A DNA stretch of 64,000 nt. Origin: Ectobius pallidus. Lineage: Eukaryota; Arthropoda; Insecta; Blattodea; Ectobiidae. Shown in pieces: positions 58,680 through 64,000 of the stretch (position 1 is the first letter of the stretch; each line of letters opens with the position of its first letter). A model generated the notes under the pieces. That model worked only from the letters and a program-made list of their open reading frames with translations. It had not been told where the DNA came from and did no database searches. Both the position numbers and the translations under genes were made by a program. The stretch spans positions 161,188,532 through 161,252,531 of the forward strand of contig CAXKWD010000001.1 in assembly GCA_964059195.1 (NCBI GenBank). Direction: 5' to 3'.

Positions 58680-59045
58680 ACCACAATTAATCTTTTTCCA
58701 CTATTTTTCTGCAGGAAGAATGTTTGCTTGTACATTATTTTGTTACATAGTTCCCTCCCAGTTCAATGCACTTATGCCATCAGATAGGAAGTTCTTCGTT
58801 AACGCATGAGAAAAATTATTCTGGTTAACACTGTAGGCACTCATGCACCGCCAATTAGATGTCTTCATCAGACTTACTTCTGCCCTCCAAGAAGCTCCTT
58901 TCATGGACTAAAGATGTGGAAATCTGATGATGCCAAACGTGGCAAGTATGGCAGATATGGGAGGCACTTGAAGCATATGTCGTCGATGGTTTTCATGGTT
59001 TCACGAGCAGCATGAGGACGGGCGTTATCATGTTGAAGCAAAACA
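58680..59045 (-). pseudogene. mariner transposase C-terminal fragment, left arm
   Basis: The minus strand from about 59042 reads LQHDNARPHAARETMKTIDD, then CLPYLPYLPRLASSDFHIF, then stops. HDNARPH holds the second catalytic aspartate of the D,D34D triad. The third aspartate, normally in PDLAPSD, is replaced: the segment reads PRLASSD. Stops and frame shifts follow. Confidence 0.85.
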
Positions 59046-59057
59046 CCTGCTCTCAGC

Positions 59058-59300
59058 AACCCCCTTCACTTTGTCACCATCAGATTTCCAAATCTTTGGT
59101 CCGTTAAAGGATCTCCTTGGAGGGCACAAGTTCAAATCTGATGAAGACGTCCAATCGACGGTGCAGGAGTGGCTACAGCGTCAACCAAAATAATTTTTCT
59201 CAAGCGGTATCGAAGCTCTTCCTATCCAATGGCGTAAGTGCATTGAACTGGGAGGGAACTATGTAGAAAATAATATACAAGCAAACATTCTACCTGCAGT
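59058..59300 (+). pseudogene. mariner transposase C-terminal fragment, right arm
   Basis: The plus strand reads SPSDFQIFGPLKDLLGGHKF, then SDEDVQSTVQEWLQRQPK, a stop where the family has E or K, then FFSSGIEALPIQWRKCIEL and GGNYVENN. This is the end of a mariner transposase downstream of the catalytic core. It is less decayed than the left arm but starts abruptly inside the protein. Confidence 0.9.
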
Positions 59301-60042
59301 AAAATGGTGGAAAAAATTAATTGCAGTTTTCATTTGTTTCTCCCTCGTATTAGATTTTAAAAAATGTAGGCGGAGAAAAGTTTATCTGAGCTTTTTCAAT
59401 AGTTTTTAATCTATTGCCAGTTTTCATTAATGCACTTACACCCCTCTCACCTTTTTAACTCAACCAGATAAATATATTCTGAAACATTCATTGTCCGCTA
59501 AGTTGGAATTTCTTTGCTAGAATAGAGAATGTTTAAAAATTACACAAGAAAATAGTTTTTTTAAAAGAATTACTCAAGGAAAGAGTTGTTTTCTTGTGGC
59601 TAACCTTTCAAAACCGTACAGAGAAGGAAAAAAGTTGTTTTTATGTATTTTTGAAGGTAGTAAAACACAGACTTTTCCTTACTGTTATGCATGTATGGAA
59701 AGCTTAAAACTTTTTAAATTAAGTCCGTCTCGACTTTGATAGCAAGTTTCGTTGCCTCTATTCTAGCGAAATAACACGAGAAGTTCGGGACATGCTTGTA
59801 TGACGAGACAACGCCTTGTTCACTACCACCCTCTTCCTTCACATTTTCTGTTTCTGCCCTATTTCGCGTGCTGGATAGTGTTTTTATTTTTTTTACTTTT
59901 TTTTTTATTTTTTAAGTCTCACAAGTCTCAAAGCATTGACTATATCACTGAGCCTTTGTTTTCAAATCCCTCCCCACAAGATTTCCACAGATTTTACACA
60001 AATGATATGCAGAATATACATGTATATCACACTCCAGTGCAT

Positions 60043-60068
60043 TATTATTATTATTATTATTATTATTA
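60043..60068. repeat. (ATT)n microsatellite
   Basis: Short uninterrupted ATT tract. Confidence 0.97.
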
Positions 60069-60699
60069 TGGTTATTATTAGTGCTAAGTAGCTTAGGGGA
60101 CCTGTCACAGAATTCCGGGCTTCCAGATTAAATAATTCACGTTGGTTTTGCATTAGGTAACTGTTTAATCCGACTGTTCTACCTTCAATAAAGTTTATGT
60201 TATTACTTCACCCAATTTTTGTCCTTACTTCATCGCATTTATGTTCTTAATTTTATTAATTTGATTCTCAACACTAGTTCTTCTTCTGTCTCTCTTTCAA
60301 CGTCCTTCTCGACTTTTTCATCTTCTTGATATAATTCAGCGATGCTTTTCTTACCCAGTTTTCTGTAGAAACCAAACAAGGCAACCTTCAATTAATTTCA
60401 GAATTGAATATGGTCTAAACGAAAACACCAGCTCAAATCTAACTTATTACATACCGTTATTTACATCATCTTCCATCACGGCCTGATCCACTGAGGTGAT
60501 ATCAGGAACTCACTCGGGATAAGTTTCGAGAGCATTCCTACTATTAGATGTAAATGCCTTGAATGTTCTTATGAATAACTGTAGGCCTATACAAACATTG
60601 TTAAAACTGTTATTTTGAAAATTAAAAATGTTTTATTGACCTCAGAAAGAACAATCACCAATAAAAATCAGCATAAAATATGTTAATATGGATATATAG

Positions 60700-60760
60700 C
60701 CAAATCCGGTTATAACAACTCTGAAGAGACCGCCAATTTACAGTCGTATACCCAATAGTT
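60700..60760. mobile_element. pogo-like terminal relic
   Basis: AAATCCGGTTATAACAACTC followed by GAAGAGACCGCCAATTTACA resembles pogo/Tigger terminal sequence (unit: CCGGTTATAACGACTC...GACCGCC). Single fragment with no partner end nearby. Confidence 0.4.
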
Positions 60761-61256
60761 GCACAAAGTAGGCCTACTTATGGTTTTCCTAAGGCTTGGA
60801 TAATCGAACTATCACTGACTACAGGTATCTAAATGAGAATAAATAGTAATTTTCGGTCTAACCATTAGCGCAAATATGAAAGTCTTTAACTTTTTTATGT
60901 GTGATTATTTTCTCATCCTATAGATTATCCAGTTATCAGGTACAGGATTACTGATCGCTTTATCTTAATGGAAATAAAAAAGAACAATAAGGAATTAAAA
61001 TATGCTAACTCAAGCGTTATGTATGTCATGTTTTCAACAAAATGAAATAATTTCAAATAATAAATTAATTCATTCCACGAATGCTTACTATAAATAATAT
61101 CATAACGTTTATTTCTTCTTACAGATATCCTGAGAGATCGGATGGTTATTAATTGTTATTTTAGTCATTCCTTATTTCCATAATATACGTGCAAACCAAA
61201 ACACAGTCCACTGGATTTTCTGAAAAATAGTTAATTCTTAGTCACTTAATACATTG

Positions 61257-61410
61257 TATAGTCCATGTGTTCTAAGAACCGAATCTACAGTAAACAAAAA
61301 TAAGTAAGTCCATCTCAACTCTAGCACATTACTCGTATTACTTAAGAGTCAGACTGGCTTATTGGTTTTTGTTTACTTTAGGGTTGGTTCTTAGAATGGA
61401 TGGACTATAG
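61257..61410. mobile_element. ~150-bp MITE, copy 2
   Basis: TATAGTCCAT at the left and ATGGACTATA at the right bracket TTCTAAGAACC...AGTAAACAAAAA and its inverse. The centre, CTCTAGCACATTACTCGTAT, is the inverse of the centre of the copy at 41783-41923. Confidence 0.78.
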
Positions 61411-62464
61411 AAAATATGACTTCAATTAATAATAATAGGCCTATACAAGCTATTGTGTGGATAGGAGGAAAGAAATATTATATAACTTAATTATAAAACC
61501 GTAACTAGATCGTTATCTTCTAAAGTAGAGGTTTTACATTTACATTCTCTTCAACGTTAAACCTACTAATTTATGATTCTATTTAAACTATACCAACAAA
61601 TATATACAAAATTCATAAAATTTGAAGGGATATTTGAGTACTTTCTGTTAAAAAAAATAAATGTTATCTTAAAGTTTAAACAACAAGATGCATAAAATAA
61701 AGTAAGTTTGTTAGCATTATGGAGGTATACATGACAAAGTGTGCGCATATGTTGCGGAAAGAACAAAGAAAGCTCTGATACTAAAACTAAATGAATGCAA
61801 GCAGGAATAAAGAATTAAAATATTAAAGGAATAACTTACGAATACTGGCATCCTCTTAACTATTGCAAATAAAACCCCAGTGTTATATTGGTAGTTACTT
61901 GTATAACAACAATACAGGACGGGCAGATTGCCCACTTGACCAAGCAGCTTGGCATAGGAATACTTAGCCACTTGGCACTGAAAATGTCCCCACAACAACA
62001 TTGTATTTACCATCACCACCACTATCCGCCCTAGTTAGTTAATATCCGAGACTTCTGCATTAATTCGCTTCCGAGATAAACATTTCGTTACTGTATTGCT
62101 GCCTATAAGCCAGCTCGTGTTCGTGTTATGCAGTGTTACCAACAAAACGACGCAAGGTTAAAACACCAACCCTAATGTTTTCTCCTCCAACTCCCCGTCG
62201 CTGCGTTTTCATAATGCCAAGACATTAGAGAAGTTTTTAAACGCTGGTATCCGCAACCATTTTTCACTGTAAAACTTGGAATATGGGTCATATCGTGGAA
62301 CATTCTGTCTGAAATTCAAGACATGAAAACCTCTCACTAAATAATATAAGTAAAAGCTAAGGGTAACTGAAATCTTATACAATAAAATAAGCAGACACAT
62401 TTTTAAAAAAATACCGATATTTACTATGTGTTAGAAGCTGTAGCGACGACTTAGAATGAATGGG
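61411..62464. other. AT-rich DNA, nothing recognised
   Basis: No features recognised. Confidence 0.5.
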
Positions 62465-62720
62465 TCTATAGTATTATTAAGTGCCAATATGCTACTTTAT
62501 AAGATTGTGTGAGGGACGGAAAAATGTCTGTCCGTCTGTCCGTCTGCCCGTCCGTTCGTGTGTCTGTACGCGCGAGAACTCAAATACGCTTTATCGGATT
62601 TTCATGAGATTTGGTATACGCATTTATAACGTCCATGGGAAGAAGGCTATTGATATTGGACCAAATCAGTTGACCGGTACCGAAGTAATGCCCAATTTAG
62701 TGCCTATTTTATGGTAATCT
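62465..62720 (+). mobile_element. Helitron (Helentron-like) 5' end fragment
   Basis: GTCTGTCCGTCTGTCCGTCT at about 62527 is followed by CGCGCGAGAACTCAAATACG and GATTTTCATGAGATTTGGTA, the layout typical of the 5' region of these elements (short TCTG repeats, then a conserved block). No 3' hairpin found within the window, so it is a fragment. Confidence 0.55.
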
Positions 62721-62871
62721 ATTAGAACGAATTTATCAAATGGAAATCAGTTATCATGACAACATATTGTTTTACACTGTTCATGGTTCGGCTTTGGAAA
62801 TTGCAATACGGTTAGCCATGACATTTAACACTATTCCTTAACATTCCTTCAAACTAAACCGTTAAACTGAA

Positions 62872-62950
62872 CGAGGTGGCCGAGATGGTAACGTCATGGA
62901 CTCACATTCTGGAGGTCCCTGGTTCAAATCCCATAGCCGGCTAATTTGAT
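62872..62950 (+). mobile_element. tRNA-headed SINE, family 3
   Basis: GAGGTGGCCGAGATGGTAAC (box A), then CTGGTTCAAATCCCATAGCC (box B). Same head as the minus-strand copy at 16060-16225. The body after TAATTTGA is AT-rich and its end unclear. Confidence 0.75.
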
Positions 62951-63549
62951 ATTTTTTTGTGTGAGTGTGCAATTGTCAAGATATCACAGATCTCTATAGT
63001 TCTGCTGATGCTGGACGATTTTAATATGATTTTTAAAAAACTACGTCTATGTTCTTCCGTAAGTCCTGCTTAATGAATCAATCTGGAGTTTAACTCTGAA
63101 ATCAATTTAAAAAAGAACTTATTTTCTGCATATCATAATTGCAATTATAACTGATTAAACAAAGGCATTCTGGCACTTTGCTACATCAGTTTACCTTATT
63201 TTATTTTGAATGGGAATGGGTTCGTTCTTGGAGAGCCAAGTACTCTCGGTACCTGCGAACTAAGCTGATATCCTGTGCTCTATTTCCACTAAAGGAAAAC
63301 TTTCCCATACAAAATAAACCTTTTTTATGACAGACACATATTATTACGAGGAATCTTTGAATTGGTAAAACTTTCCTGTCGCCTTTAATCGCATTTTTCT
63401 ACTTTAATTCGATGGAAACTTTAACACATTATGTTTAGTAGAATATAATTATATAATTTTACAATAAAAACTGTATTAACTAAGAGCTTATTAAGATATT
63501 CTATTCTTGTAATAAAAGCTTATCATATTGCGAAACCGTTGAGATTTAT
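62951..63549. other. AT-rich DNA, nothing recognised
   Basis: No features recognised. Confidence 0.5.
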
Positions 63550-63650
63550 ATACAGTAATACCTCTATTTGAAAACCACTGAGGGTTCCAGAGCAAATTGG
63601 TCTTCTATAGTTGCGGTCTCTGTAATTATAGAGCTTTAAAATACACAAAG
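63550..63650 (+). mobile_element. pogo/Tigger-like end fragment
   Basis: ACAGTAATACCTCTATTTGA, then AACCACTGAGGGTTCCAGAG and TTGGTCTTCTATAGTTGCGG follow the pattern of pogo/Tigger termini (CAGTAATACCTC...GAGGG..CCAG..TTGGTC). The right end is not in view within the remaining 350 bp. Confidence 0.5.
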
Positions 63651-64000
63651 ATTATATAATATATAGATAAGTATTATTTATTGTTGTTTCAAGATAATTT
63701 AAAATTATTCCTACACATACTTTTGTGTGGATGAATTGCCAGTGGTTGTCTGTATATTTACAATAGGCTATCCCTGCACATTTTAAAAAATACATATAAA
63801 AAATGTAATGATAGATACACAGAAAAAAATGCAAGCCCGAAACACATCTAACCTCTATTTTCAGTTACAATAGCAGAAGATTCAGTCAAATGAGGGGTTT
63901 TTAAATGACGCACCCAAGTCCTCGTCCCTATTTTCAACGTTTTGTGGTACCATACTTCCCCGTCACCAAACTACTGGAGTACGCATTTCCCAGCACAGCA
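63651..64000. other. AT-rich DNA, nothing recognised
   Basis: May be the interior of the pogo-like fragment to its left; no coding sequence recognised. Confidence 0.4.

Larger units (their letters stand above)
58660..59347. mobile_element. mariner foldback built from two inverted 3' ends
   Basis: CGAGGGAGAATCAAATGAAA at the left and its near-inverse TTTCATTTGTTTCTCCCTCG at the right are mariner-type termini with TA on both sides. Inside, each half carries the 3' part of a mariner transposase, one per strand, meeting near 59050. No 5' half exists on either side, so the element is a head-joined inverted duplication. Confidence 0.88.
59350..61256. other. AT-rich DNA with small relics
   Basis: Contains a (TTA)n tract at 60043-60068 and a pogo-like terminal relic at 60700-60760; otherwise nothing recognised. 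Confidence 0.5.

Overview
This window looks like intergenic or deep intronic DNA from a large, AT-rich animal genome, most likely a hemimetabolous insect. The clues are tRNA-headed SINEs, decayed LINE, mariner, pogo-like and Helitron copies, AT and AAT microsatellites, and a strong excess of the octamer TAGGCCTA (about 15 copies by eye). From memory that octamer is common in cockroach and termite DNA; this is inference, not proof. I find no intact host protein gene, true tRNA gene, rRNA or CRISPR array. Most long open frames are chance frames or translations of repeats.

Layout. 1-6.1 kb: a LINE reverse-transcriptase tail (1494-1905), a 308-bp foldback (1963-2270), a SINE (4327-4560) and two related inverted-repeat elements (4733-4919, 5471-5880) whose arms carry hammerhead-ribozyme-like sequence. 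6-19 kb: sparse SINE relics, microsatellites and another hammerhead-like relic (8440-8590). 19.2-25.2 kb is the richest part. It holds a well-formed type I hammerhead ribozyme (19285-19340), then a 5.3-kb composite made of two direct and one inverted copy of a 0.4-kb hairpin unit. A 1,929-bp transposon with CACTG termini (20711-22639) has jumped into the second copy. The neighbouring uninterrupted copy preserves the empty target site, which fixes the transposon ends and a TTA target duplication. That transposon holds four tandem 171-bp repeats and a broken protein gene of a family I recall only as 'uncharacterized protein' in other animals.

25-41 kb: SINEs, including one with a perfect in-frame 228-bp duplication (29169-29624), a second LINE tail, TIR elements (33109-33480, 33572-34240, 36436-36590, 38917-39159) and a near-perfect hairpin carrying a hammerhead motif on each strand (40681-40888). 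41-48 kb: a MITE, a Helitron (43181-44930) with a nested LINE and a perfect 102-bp inverted repeat, an element with mirror-image AT-rich flanks (45020-45925), and a MITE (47442-47691). 50-64 kb: the second copy of the 38.9-kb MITE, more SINEs, a pogo-like element (55831-57162), a mariner foldback made only of 3' ends (58660-59347), the partner of the 41.8-kb MITE, and a Helitron-like 5' end.

The best candidates for something new are the set of hammerhead-bearing inverted-repeat elements, and the CACTG transposon whose only recognisable gene may be an unrecognised transposase. All coordinates and motif matches were read by eye; no alignment, folding or database search was run.
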